From contig JAFGAR010000028.1 in assembly GCA_016933575.1 (NCBI GenBank), forward strand, positions 220,530-284,529: a stretch of DNA of 64,000 nt. The letters run 5' to 3'. Under the pieces are notes generated by a model. It worked only from the letters and a program-made list of their open reading frames with translations, was not told the origin of the DNA and did no database searches. This DNA is from Candidatus Thorarchaeota archaeon. Its GTDB lineage: Archaea > Asgardarchaeota > Thorarchaeia > Thorarchaeales > Thorarchaeaceae. Shown here one piece after another: positions 1-11,100 of this stretch (the first letter of the stretch is position 1; each line of letters opens with the position of its first letter). A program made the translations under genes and the position numbers.

Positions 1-765
1 GAGGGATTGTTTTACATTGGAATTGACTCCGAGATTGCTGACAAGTGGAACTCACGAATATCAGTGTTGATTGATGCGGACGGGGATAGTATCTGGGATG
101 TTGATATATCCACACTCTTTCAAGATATTCGTATCTCCGTGGGAACACCGAGTGCATTTGCGGCATATACAGGAATCTACACGCCACTAGGTCAAGAATT
201 ATCTAATATCCAATTTCCAAGACTAACAATGGCTAGCTCTAACACAGTAGACGGACTATCTGCAGAGTTTATTTTGAATCTGGAATGTCTAAATGGTAAT
301 GCAACCAGTGGAATCGGAATTGGCGTTATTCTGTCTAGAGGAGGTTACGATTCTGTTTATCCATCACATTTGAGCTATGGATGCTATTCGAATCTAATCC
401 TGATACAAAACTCGGGTGTATATAATCCAGATTTCGTAAGTCAATTTATCATAGTGAGTGGGAGTACGATAATAAGCTTAGTTGCTGTTTTTGGAGTAGT
501 TAGAACAATCATTGCACAGAGGTCAATTTCACTTCATAGAAACCTTGATGATGAATATCTTGAGCGGATTAAGGTACTCCTCTACTCATATGATAGAATA
601 TCAATAGAAAGACTCACTCAACTCACAGGGATTGAGAAGAAAAAAGTCATCGAGTTGGTTCGGAAACTAATTGATAGAGGTTTTGAAGATATCAATGTCA
701 TACAAGTTGAGCAAGATATCATACGAAATCTTACGGAAATCAAAAAGAAAGAAAAGGTAGGATGA
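1..765 (+). CDS. Membrane protein with extracellular CBM9/DOMON-like segment, one TM and C-terminal winged-helix (5' end probably truncated by window)
   Basis: ORF open from window start (TTG at 7 is an arbitrary start); FYIGIDS motif, TM IIVSGSTIISLVAVFGVV, C-terminal HTH-like YLERIKVLLYSYDRISIERLTQLTGIEKKKVIELVRKL. Confidence 0.6.
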   Translation, partial: EGLFYIGIDSEIADKWNSRISVLIDADGDSIWDVDISTLFQDIRISVGTPSAFAAYTGIYTPLGQELSNIQFPRLTMASSNTVDGLSAEFILNLECLNGNATSGIGIGVILSRGGYDSVYPSHLSYGCYSNLILIQNSGVYNPDFVSQFIIVSGSTIISLVAVFGVVRTIIAQRSISLHRNLDDEYLERIKVLLYSYDRISIERLTQLTGIEKKKVIELVRKLIDRGFEDINVIQVEQDIIRNLTEIKKKEKVG

Positions 766-784
766 GAATCCAAAAAGGAGAGGA

Positions 785-2692
785 GTGGTATTGAAAATAT
801 CGAGTAGAGTAATCATTTTTCTGACCATGATTTTGCTAATTGCACCTTCTGGTCTTAACAAAGCAATACCCCGGCCAAATCAAAGTGATACGATGATAGT
901 ATTTGAGACGTGCAATCAAAATCCTGTTTTTACCCACAGCTCTGAAGAACCAGTGCTCTATGATGGATTTGATGAGTTTCCGGGTTATAATCAATCATTG
1001 TGGAACTTTGAATCCTATGGAGAGGGGTGTGTGAGTTGGTTAGTAGGCGATCAATTTGAGATGAATGCATCCAGACATTCATATCGAACACTATCATCAA
1101 TCCAAACATTTGAGGTCGGTCATGAAGCTGTAATCCGGATGAAACTGCAAGAAGAGGAAGCTGTTGTCTGTGTAGGATGGACCAATCACACCGCAATTAC
1201 TGAATGGAATTATCTGTTTGGTGGTGATTCAATTTTGCTTCAAGGCGCACTATCAACAGTCCTGTTAGAGAGAGTCGTGACAGAGTATTCCCAGCGAACA
1301 TCCAGAATGTTATCTGGACTAGACCCATCTGTCTTTCATGATTATCGAATAGTATGGAATTCGTCAGTGATTATTGCTTATGTTGATGATGTAAGATTGG
1401 GTGCAATAGGCGATACGATGCCTTCAGGACCGTTTCACTTCAAGATAGCAATCACAGAATTCAGGAATGTTACAACGCAAGGTGGTGTGATAATCGATAG
1501 TGTAACAATTCGTGAACATCACTCGATGATATCAGAGTTTTCTCCGTTCATATCGCTTGGCAGTCCGGGTAATAGCACAATCAATCTGGGAAGTGATGTA
1601 ATCGACATAATTCCTGTTGGACATGATGGATTATTATATTGGTCATGGGACGGTGCCCTCAATAGCTCAAGTGAGAGCCCATATGATATTCGTCTGCCAC
1701 TAGTTTCAGGTCAACATATTCTTGATGTCTATTGTCGTGATGGATATGGATATGATAATTGGGCTAGAGAGAGATTCGTTTTCATCACAATGGGAGATCC
1801 ACCTGAATTAAATGCTGCTTGGATGTCTACTCCACCAACAATTGATGGTATTTTTCTAGAGAATGAATGGCCTGAAATCTCATTGATTATGCTAAACTTA
1901 GTTAGAACTGATGGTCTAATCATCGATGTCAATGTCATGATAGGAAGTGATGAGAGATTCATCTATTTTGGAATTGATTCACCAGTTGCATCAGGTCATG
2001 ATTCACGTGCTGCTTTAATTATCGATGAAACCTTCGATGGAGTGTACAAAGGACATAATGGTACACCTACTAGGGCCATCTGGTATATCAAAGGCTCTCC
2101 AGATGCTTGGAAAGGTTATGATGAGATTCAAGTATTGAATCAATCAGCTCAAGGAGTAATATCTAATTTTAAACTTACACCAATTCCAAGTGGCTTTTTA
2201 TCAGACTCTTCTGTAACATCTACTGGAGTACATTATGAATTTAGAGTACCCATGGAGGAATTTAATGCAGTTCCTGGTACATCTCTGGGAATTTCAGTAA
2301 TGCTCTATCCTTCCGGGATGGGAGTTCATAATCTATTCTACCCACTCACATATCCATGGGAAAATGCATCAAGACTCGCCATACTGCATCTAGCGACAAC
2401 TTTGGATATTTCAGTACTAATTGTGGGCAGTTCTTTAGGAATTGGATTTATAGCATTAGTAACCTATTTTGGATGGAGGAGAAGAGTCTCTGGTATATCG
2501 ACATATATTGAGACCGAAGATTCAATGCGAATTGTTGAGTTAATCAAATCATACGATCAGATTACTTTAGAGAGATTGTCAAGGATGATAGGGACATCTG
2601 AGAATGAATTACGAAACAGGATTGGAGAGCTACAGAGTCAAAATGCTATTGATGTTAAAATTAGTGATAATGGAACAATCAAGCGTAGATAA
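785..2692 (+). CDS. Secreted/membrane protein: signal peptide, LamG-like and CBM9-like segments, TM, C-terminal winged-helix
   Basis: 635 aa ORF, GTG start (TTG at 791 possible); FDEFPGYNQSLWNFES region, DERFIYFGIDS, TM near the C-terminus, wHTH RIVELIKSYDQITLERLSRMIG parallel to the preceding gene. Confidence 0.7.
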   Translation: MVLKISSRVIIFLTMILLIAPSGLNKAIPRPNQSDTMIVFETCNQNPVFTHSSEEPVLYDGFDEFPGYNQSLWNFESYGEGCVSWLVGDQFEMNASRHSYRTLSSIQTFEVGHEAVIRMKLQEEEAVVCVGWTNHTAITEWNYLFGGDSILLQGALSTVLLERVVTEYSQRTSRMLSGLDPSVFHDYRIVWNSSVIIAYVDDVRLGAIGDTMPSGPFHFKIAITEFRNVTTQGGVIIDSVTIREHHSMISEFSPFISLGSPGNSTINLGSDVIDIIPVGHDGLLYWSWDGALNSSSESPYDIRLPLVSGQHILDVYCRDGYGYDNWARERFVFITMGDPPELNAAWMSTPPTIDGIFLENEWPEISLIMLNLVRTDGLIIDVNVMIGSDERFIYFGIDSPVASGHDSRAALIIDETFDGVYKGHNGTPTRAIWYIKGSPDAWKGYDEIQVLNQSAQGVISNFKLTPIPSGFLSDSSVTSTGVHYEFRVPMEEFNAVPGTSLGISVMLYPSGMGVHNLFYPLTYPWENASRLAILHLATTLDISVLIVGSSLGIGFIALVTYFGWRRRVSGISTYIETEDSMRIVELIKSYDQITLERLSRMIGTSENELRNRIGELQSQNAIDVKISDNGTIKRR

Positions 2693-2706
2693 TTCATCCA
2701 AGATTC

Positions 2707-3957
2707 TTATTCATAGAATCGGCAAAGTTTGCATACAATAATTTCGGGTTCGTTAACTAAGCTTTTGAACAAATCAACAGGAGGGGTAGTAGGCAGGAGT
2801 TGCATCGGAGGTCTTCCGGGTTTTCTATTCTTACGAGAACCTGATAATTTGACAGGTGTTGGTTTAAAGTCATTTGCTAGATTGACGATTCCAGAAAGAT
2901 GTTCTCGCCAAGTCCTGTCACTGCCCAAACCAGCTAGTGGCTCATATCCACCATAGCCTGTAATCATATCGAGATACCCAGTGAGACCTCGAGCAGGATT
3001 GAAACAGATGACCAAGCCTGTTAGTATGATAGCACGAGAACAGTGGTCAGATACTCTTTGTCCAGTACAGCCAACTACCTCAAGACCTCTGCAGAAATCA
3101 AGGAACAACATTCTTGTTTTATCAGAATTGAAATCATCATCAATGTTGAGATGCTTTGAGAGTTCTGTGAAGCCTGTAAATCTTATGCCCTCATCTAGGT
3201 GATTCTCTATCTGATGAATTAGAGCATCTCTCCAGGAAAACTGGATTCGATGGTAATTATCAATTGATTTCCATTCAGCATCACTGACATAGATAATGAT
3301 GTAAGGATCATCCAGATTCCCGTTCCATGAGGCTTTCCTGTTGACTAGATCAATAGCAACTGATACACGTTCATTACCAAGTGGAAAACTAGTTCTAAAT
3401 CGTTCGGTCATAACACCTTGATAATCAACAAAGAACAGAATATCTTCATCACGTAAATTGGTATCAGTCTCCTTTGAAGTTAATTCAACGACCAATTGAG
3501 TTTGATTATCATCAATCCTAACGAGATGCCATGATACAGCAATCGCTTGATATTGCGGTAAAACCTTTCCAAGAGATGTTCCTTGGATAAGATAGAGAAT
3601 TCCTGTGTGAATATTATCAATTGCACACCAAATATCAAGTGAGACTCGAGTCACTCCCTTGTTGACTGCTGAATCTAAAACCATTAGCACATATTTTGAT
3701 TCTATCATTCCAGCAAGCCAAGAAGTCCTAGATGTTGAAGTATTTCGATCAAGTACGACACCCATCCTGATCTCACTCAGGATTTCAACGAGCACCTCAT
3801 CAAAGCTACTACTGACCTTTGCGTTATCAAGAATTATGGAATGTTTTAGAGTTGTTTGCTCATGTTGGAATTCAGAAGGGGACATTACCCTTGTACAGAT
3901 GTTCTTTACTAATTTGACTGATGTCTCTAGTTGGTTTTCAAAGGGATTAGATATCAT
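2707..3957 (-). CDS. Hypothetical protein with AT-hook-like KNRKPGRPP and C-terminal CxxC
   Basis: 416 aa uninterrupted ORF; no recognised family. Confidence 0.65.
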   Translation of the reverse strand: MISNPFENQLETSVKLVKNICTRVMSPSEFQHEQTTLKHSIILDNAKVSSSFDEVLVEILSEIRMGVVLDRNTSTSRTSWLAGMIESKYVLMVLDSAVNKGVTRVSLDIWCAIDNIHTGILYLIQGTSLGKVLPQYQAIAVSWHLVRIDDNQTQLVVELTSKETDTNLRDEDILFFVDYQGVMTERFRTSFPLGNERVSVAIDLVNRKASWNGNLDDPYIIIYVSDAEWKSIDNYHRIQFSWRDALIHQIENHLDEGIRFTGFTELSKHLNIDDDFNSDKTRMLFLDFCRGLEVVGCTGQRVSDHCSRAIILTGLVICFNPARGLTGYLDMITGYGGYEPLAGLGSDRTWREHLSGIVNLANDFKPTPVKLSGSRKNRKPGRPPMQLLPTTPPVDLFKSLVNEPEIIVCKLCRFYE

Positions 3958-4176
3958 TGTTTATTTCCTGTACTCTATTTCTAATCAAATCTTTGCAAAT
4001 ACACGAGAAAATAGAATACGATATGCAACTCATTAATGATAGGGTTTGTCCCGTATTTGTTCAGTACTAACATCGGAATTTTGGCAACGAACTAAAACTC
4101 GACCGTAAAAAAATCTTATCATATCATTTTAACATTCATTTTTCGCTTGCGTGCATCACTTAGGATGGTGTAATGA

Positions 4177-4620
4177 TTGATTGATTTACCAATTCTAAGT
4201 ATTGACTTAGAGGGAGCTCCAGTAGAATATCTCCTAGACCAAGTTCTATCGCCAACAGATGCAAGTATTATAAATGCTGTGACTAAATTTAAGGAAAAGA
4301 AAAGTAAATTTCCTTCAGCAATGGAGATTCTTGAAGAATTATCTTCAACATCTAGCTTGAAGAAAACACAACTATATGATAGACTTAGTAGGCTTTCTGC
4401 TAGAGGATTCATTACTGTAAAACTACTACCTAGACCACGACGGTATCAAGTCAATCTTGAAACTATCATAGGTGGCGTAAAGAACTGGGTAGAAGAACAA
4501 AGGGTTTCCTTAGAAGGCATAACAAATGAGTTGCAATCAATTCAAAATTTCCTGAATCAGATGGATACCAAAATCTTAGCTTGTGCAATAGCAGAAAAGC
4601 TATCTGTTAGAAATACCTAG
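4177..4620 (+). CDS. Winged-helix DNA-binding protein
   Basis: 147 aa; SAMEILEELSSTSSLKKTQLYDRLSRLSARGFITVKLLPRPRRYQVN resembles wHTH plus wing; TTG start. Confidence 0.6.
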   Translation: MIDLPILSIDLEGAPVEYLLDQVLSPTDASIINAVTKFKEKKSKFPSAMEILEELSSTSSLKKTQLYDRLSRLSARGFITVKLLPRPRRYQVNLETIIGGVKNWVEEQRVSLEGITNELQSIQNFLNQMDTKILACAIAEKLSVRNT

Positions 4621-4622
4621 TA

Positions 4623-4682
4623 CCTTGGGGGCAAGGAGAACAAGACTTCTGTCTGGTTGGAAAGGAGGGGGGGACCCCTCCT
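4623..4682. terminator. Two GC-rich hairpins between convergent genes
   Basis: CCTTG-GGGG-CAAGG (4623..4636) and AGGAGGGG-GGGA-CCCCTCCT (4663..4682), between the stops of a + gene and a - gene. Confidence 0.4.
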
Positions 4683-4697
4683 CAATATTTGAACAAA

Positions 4698-5135
4698 CTA
4701 CTCTTCTTTCTCAAGGTGAATTGCTATGTTACCTCCTCCTAAATAGCCAATGGGGGCAAAACCTATCTCATGGAATACGAGTCCATTTTTGTCCAAGACA
4801 CGAATCTGATAGACATCAATACCACCGGATTCATCAACATCCCAGACATCTACTCGAAACTGATAATTCCCGACATCCCAGAGAAGTTCTCCGGTTTCAG
4901 AGTTGTACTTCTGAATAGTACATCTACCTTCAAAGAATGCATGGTCCTCCTCAATTGCCATTCCAATCCATGCATTACTCTTGATGATTGATAGCCAATC
5001 CCCTTCTCGGAAGGTGTAGATGGATTGACCCTTAGGAAGACCTTTCTTTGTATACTTCACATTAAAGCCAAAGTTACTCTTACTACCAGAGGGTCCAATA
5101 ATCCATCCACCTCCTGTAACGAAATCTCCAGTTGG
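4698..5135 (-). other. C-terminal GGGWI/post-COAP-1-like domain of giant protein
   Basis: DFVTGGGWIIGPSGSKSNFGFNVKYTKKGLPKGQ...DVYQIRVLDKNGLVFHE. Confidence 0.5.
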
Positions 5136-8100
5136 TTCAAAGATTGTCAAAATTACAGGATCCGAATCTGGTCCGTTATAGTAGGGATTATCACCAGATT
5201 CAATTGACACAATGATAATGTAACCATTCTCAGATAGATTGTCAATCTCGAGTGTGATAACTCCTACACCATCCACACTACTCTCCTCCAAGTACACTGG
5301 TCCGAAAACCAAGACTGGAGCATTCAAATCAATTGGCACATTGTAGATTCTGAATGTCACCTGTATCCTTGTGATATCCCCATAGAAACCGTCATCCTCA
5401 TCGAAGACAGTGACTCTGATTGTTATCTCATCAGAAGTAGTAGGAACAACTGTTGAGCCAGTGTACTCTGGAATAGCAGTCTCTTTCTCTATTGTGTAAG
5501 ATGCGGAATCATCACAGAACGAAAATTCAGAATCTGCATTGAATGTAGAAACCACAGTATAGACTCCTGCTGGTTGATTGATGATCATAGATGCCGTGGC
5601 AATTCCAAATTCATCTGTTACAGCAGAGGTAGATTGGGCACCCAGAATGAAGTAGATGACCTTTCCAGAAATTAGCTCTTGAGTCGCTATATCAACTAGT
5701 TGTGCCTGTAACTGAGTTGGGTCAGAATAGTCTCCTACAACTTCTCCGATGTAGGTGAGTTCCACTGCATTGACAATCACGTCAAAGCTATGATAGTCTT
5801 CCAGATTACCAGCAACATCTATACTGCGATAGTTTATAGTGTGATAACCGAATTCAGTGATATAGAATGGAATTAAATATTCAATCCAGACTCCCATGTT
5901 AATTCGATACTCTGTTCTTGCAACTCCTGCAAGATTATCAACAGCCTCCAATGTGATTGGAGTGACTGTCTTGATATAGGTTGGATCGATACTGAACTTC
6001 GGTTCACAAATAGAGTGAGATGTAATGGGAGATGTCTGATCAAGTGTGAAAGAAACTGATTGTGTTGATTCTTGGTTTCCTGCAAAATCACTAGACCAGA
6101 ACTCCAATAGATACACTCCGTCCTCGATAAATGACAATCCTGATTCGTATTTGATCCACGCAGCACCATTCACACGGTAATATGTTTCACAGACGCCAGA
6201 AGTATCATCACTGAAGGAGAGAACAACACCAATCGGTGAGATGTACCAGTTAGCCAATCCATTTGGTATTGCGGGTGTAAGACTGGCAATTGATTCAGGT
6301 GCAACTGTATCAATCTTGAAGTCTGCAGATTTTTGTGGAGCTTCTACATTTCCAAGGTTATCAACTACCCAGTATTCAAGATTATGGAATCCCTCAACCG
6401 TCACATCAAATGATCCGACATATTCTGTTGCAGGACCAGCATCCAATGAATAGAAGATTGCTGATACTCCGCTACCTGCATCACTTGATGAAAGCTCAAC
6501 AGCTACAATTGAAACGAACCAGTCGTTATCACCCATATTACCAATGAAGGTATGGATGGATGAAGGAGCAGTGTTGTCTAAGATGTAGGTCTCTGAAATG
6601 ATATCCTCTTGAGCACCAAGATAATCTACGCTGTAGTATTCAATAATGTATTGACCATCAGGACCAACAAGATAGAATGATGATGAGTACAGCACCCAAG
6701 CACCCTCGTCTATTCTGTAGAAGATTGAGTCAACTCCAACCCCCTCGTCAATCGCACTTAAACTGAGTGAAGTTGCAGAGGTGATGTAAGAATTGAATAT
6801 TGGGCTTCCTTCAATAATCGAGGTCACTGGTGAAGTATCGTCAACAACAAATTGCTCAGTCACTGATGTTTCCATATTACCAAGATTATCGATTCCATAG
6901 TAGGATATTGAATGCAATCCATCAACAGAGGGTAGTGTGAATGGACCAATATATGGAACATAGAGTCCAGAATCAATACTATAGAATAACGCAGCCACGC
7001 CAGAGCCGCCATCAGCAACATTGATTGAAATCTCAGTGAACGATGTCAGATATGGATCTGAGTAGGGTGTTCCAATCACTAGAGATGATATCGGTGCAGA
7101 GTTATCGAGATTGATTACAATGGAGAGCACATCTTCTGTGTTACCTAAGTAATCAATGCTATAGTACTCGATCAGATACGTATCATCGGGACCAAGAACT
7201 GTAAATGAACCACTATAGGTCTCCCATCCACCACCGTTGATACAATAGAAAATCGAATCAACGCCAACACCCAAACCATCATTTGCAGCAAGTGAGATTG
7301 GAGTAACTGATGTGATGTAATCGCCAGATATGGGTTCACCAAAGCTCAAGACGGTTTCAGGGGGTGTATTATCCAGCCTGTGTACTTGTGACTGGAAAAT
7401 CTCCTCATTCGCCACGAAGTCAACTGAGTAAAACTCGATAGTGTATTCACCATCAGGTCCAAGTAGGCTAAATGGATCGCTATACTCTATCCAGGAACCA
7501 CCATTAATACGATAGAAAGTCCAAAAGTACCCAATACCAGCATCAACACTTGTGAGAGCGAACACTGTTTCAGTTGTCACAAATTCACCAACGGTTGGAG
7601 AACCAATAGATTTCGTAGTAACAGGAGCAGTATTGTCCAAGAAGAACCATACTGTTGTTTCTAGTTCACAGTTGCCAGCTGTATCAATTGAGTAGAATCC
7701 TAGTGTGTGATATCCATCAGACCCAAAGATGTAGAATGGATCATCGTATTCAATCCAAGATCCTCCATCAATTCGATAAAATGATAACGAAACTCCGGAA
7801 ATGTCATCTGAGAAAGTAAGATAGAATTCAGACCAGGAGGTAATATAGAATTCGAAAATAGGACCCCCTGTTAAGTAGTAAGTGAATGGGCAACTCTTGT
7901 CAATGTAGATATCAATCTGATTTATAGTTTCAATATTCTCTGCAATGTCAATAGAATAGAAGTAGAATGTTGTGAGACCTTCATTCTGAATCAATTCTGG
8001 TGAAGTATAGGTAAACCATGTGACTCCATCAACACTGTAGTATATGTTTTCGATTTCTGAAACCGTGTCAACTGCAGTCAGTTCAACGAAGACATCAGAC

Positions 8101-11100
8101 ACAAACCAACCATTCAATCCTTCAGTACCACTCAAACTATGATGAGTTGTTGGAGGTGCATTATCCTCCATGGCTCCAAATATCGAGAGATGAGTGACCT
8201 CTCCATAGATGATATTGTTGACTTCATCAACCCAGGTCGTACAGTCCTGCCAACCAGCAGGTTCAGCCCAATGCCAGAGTTTGAGATTCTTCTCAAGACC
8301 ATGAACTAGAGTCGCATCGTATGGTAGTGCCACTATAATCACACCATCAAATACAGCAGTTGTAGTGATGTTGTAATAGAGCCCCATTAATCTGAAATCA
8401 TCAGGTGGATGTGGACCAGTTTCAGTAATCTCAACTTCAGTTGTTCCGGGAACCGAGGTTTCATCAAAGGTCAATGAAATTCCAGTTTCAGGATCTATGA
8501 CTTCAATGTCAGAGCCAGCAGGAGTGTTTCCTTCAACGGTTAGCCATGCTGTATCTGAAGCCTGATTTCCATAAGCATCGAACGCTACGAAAGTGAAGTT
8601 ATAGGTTCCAGGATTGAGCAAGTCTACACTGATACTAATGTCAGAACCAATCCAAAGTCCAGAATCAACTTGAGTGCCATTTCTCAAGATGATATAGGAA
8701 TCCGGATAGAGATCTGAAAAGCTCCAAGTTAATGAGTGGCCAGGTACGCCAGCCTCATAGACAAGGTCATCAGGACCTATGATATCAGGAGGTGTCGTAT
8801 CTTCAACAATAACAGTCACTTGATGTGAACCAGCATTGTTGAATACATCCCAACAAGTCAGGATGTAGTAATACGTTCCAGGATCATTACCATCAATGTT
8901 GTAACTGATAGTGGTTCCACCCCATAGACCCAATCGAACAGGTACACCATTGAGTGAAATCTCATAATCGAATGGATGCAGATCAAATACATCCCAGACG
9001 ATTTGATTTCCAGTACTACCAGCCTCATAGATGATTTCAGAGGGTCCGCTGACCGATGGTGGTGTAGTGTCCTCAACAATTACTGTTACTTGATGTGATG
9101 CTGAATTGCCAGATTCATCATAACATATCAGAGTGTAGTGGTATGTTCCAGCTGTGTGTCCATCGATATTGTATTCAATTGTACCGCTGGTCCAATCATC
9201 CGAAAATACAGGACCACCATTGAGGGTAACCTCATAGGTAGTTGGGTACAGATCGGTTGCAGTCCAGACAATTGTATGCCCGGTAGTACCATCTTCATAG
9301 ACAATCTCTAACGGTCCATCAATGGATGGTGGAGTAGTATCTACAATGTATACCCATACAGAATCGGATGCCCAATTGCTGTTTGCATCAAAGAATGTTA
9401 TCGAGTGATTGTATGCACCAACACCTCGATCGATAATCGTGATCGTCAATGAGGTGCCAGTCCAAGGTCCTTCTCTTGTTTCCACACCATCCCAGAGGAT
9501 ATACCTGTCAGGATATAGATCGAAACAATACCATGTGATTGTATTTCCTGAAGAGCCAGCTTCGACATAGATATCATCTAGAGGTGATGTGATCAATGGT
9601 TTGGTTGTGTCTTCTACAACTACAGTTACTTCGTGCGACCCTTCATTATTGAAAACATCCCAACAGGTTAGAGTGTAATAATAGGTCCCTGGATTATGGC
9701 CATCAATATTGCGTTGTATATCGTTGCCGCTCCACAGACCAAGAACTATTGGTTCACCATCGAGAGAAATCATATACCGTAGAGGATGAGGTTCAGAAGC
9801 AGTCCAGAATATCTGATTACCCAAACTACCTGCTTCATATTCGATTTGGGTTGGTCCATCAACTGCTGGCGGAGTGGTATCCACAACTATTGCAGTTACC
9901 TGATGTGATGCTGAATTACCAGAGGTATCATAACAAGTCACTGTGTAGTAATAGGTACCAGGGCTATGTCCATCGATACTGTATTCGATAGTGTTTCCAA
10001 CCCATAAATCTGCAAATACAGGTACGCCATTAAGAGTAATCTCGTAGTTAGATTGGAATAAATCTGTTGCAGTCCAAACGATTACATTTCCAGTACTTCC
10101 TTCCTCGTAAGTAATCGATGATATCCCATCAACATCTGGATTAACTGTATCCACAACTGTAATTGTGAACTCAGTGTAAGCAACATTGTCGTAAGCATCA
10201 TAGCAATAGAACTCGTAAGTGAAGACTCCAACCAGAGAAGCATCAAAAATGAATTGAATTGGTGTTATGCCATCCCACTCACCTGAAGCGACTAATCCAC
10301 CTTCATAATAGATCTCATATGTTCCAGGATAGAGGTCAAATGGTTGGATTTCACCAACATTGCCTATACTTCCACCCTCAGCATTAAATGAAATCCCAGG
10401 TAGAACAGGAGGAGTAAGATCAACTACAGTCACTATGACAGTGCTAGATGATGATAGTCCTACTTGGTCATAGACTTGTATTCTAAATTCGTAGACACCG
10501 GGGTCAAGACCATCAATGGCTATAGTAATTGTACCACCAAACCAATCACCAGACGTATATTCCACATTGTCAAGATAGACTATGAATGAGATTGGACAGA
10601 AATCATCAGGAGACCATGTGATAGTATGCCCTGTGGTTCCTGCTTCATATGGATCAACTATCGGATTATCGATAGAAGGTGGTGTTGCAGGTTCGACGAT
10701 TACGACAACAGCATCTGCAATCCAGTTGTTGTATATATCAAAGACTTGAATGATGAAGTAGTAATTACCAGCGACTAAGCCATCGAGCGAAACTTCAACT
10801 GGACCTCCACTCCAGCTACTAACTTCAAACAATGCTCCGTCTAAGAATATCTTGTAGTATTGAGGATTTGCCTCAACGGGAGCCCACACTATATTCTCAC
10901 CAGTTATTCCTTCTTCAAATATGATGTCTTCAGGATTATCAATACTGGGTGGCAGGTACTCCCTAACCACATCAATATATTCGTCATTACTCCAATAGCT
11001 ATGTGAACCAGTGTCGTCGATAGCCCGCACTCTGAGGTAACATTCTCCATATGGTAGTGCAGTCAGTGATATTTGCAAGTCTGTTGTAGTAAACTCACCC

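Noticed and set aside
3659-4036. Plus-strand 125-aa ORF
   Set aside because: Mostly antisense to the 416-aa minus-strand ORF, no motif or credible RBS.
8523-10952. Regular 270-bp periodicity as a CRISPR or DNA satellite
   Set aside because: Period is a multiple of three inside one reading frame, and protein-level conservation exceeds DNA-level; it encodes Ig-like repeats.
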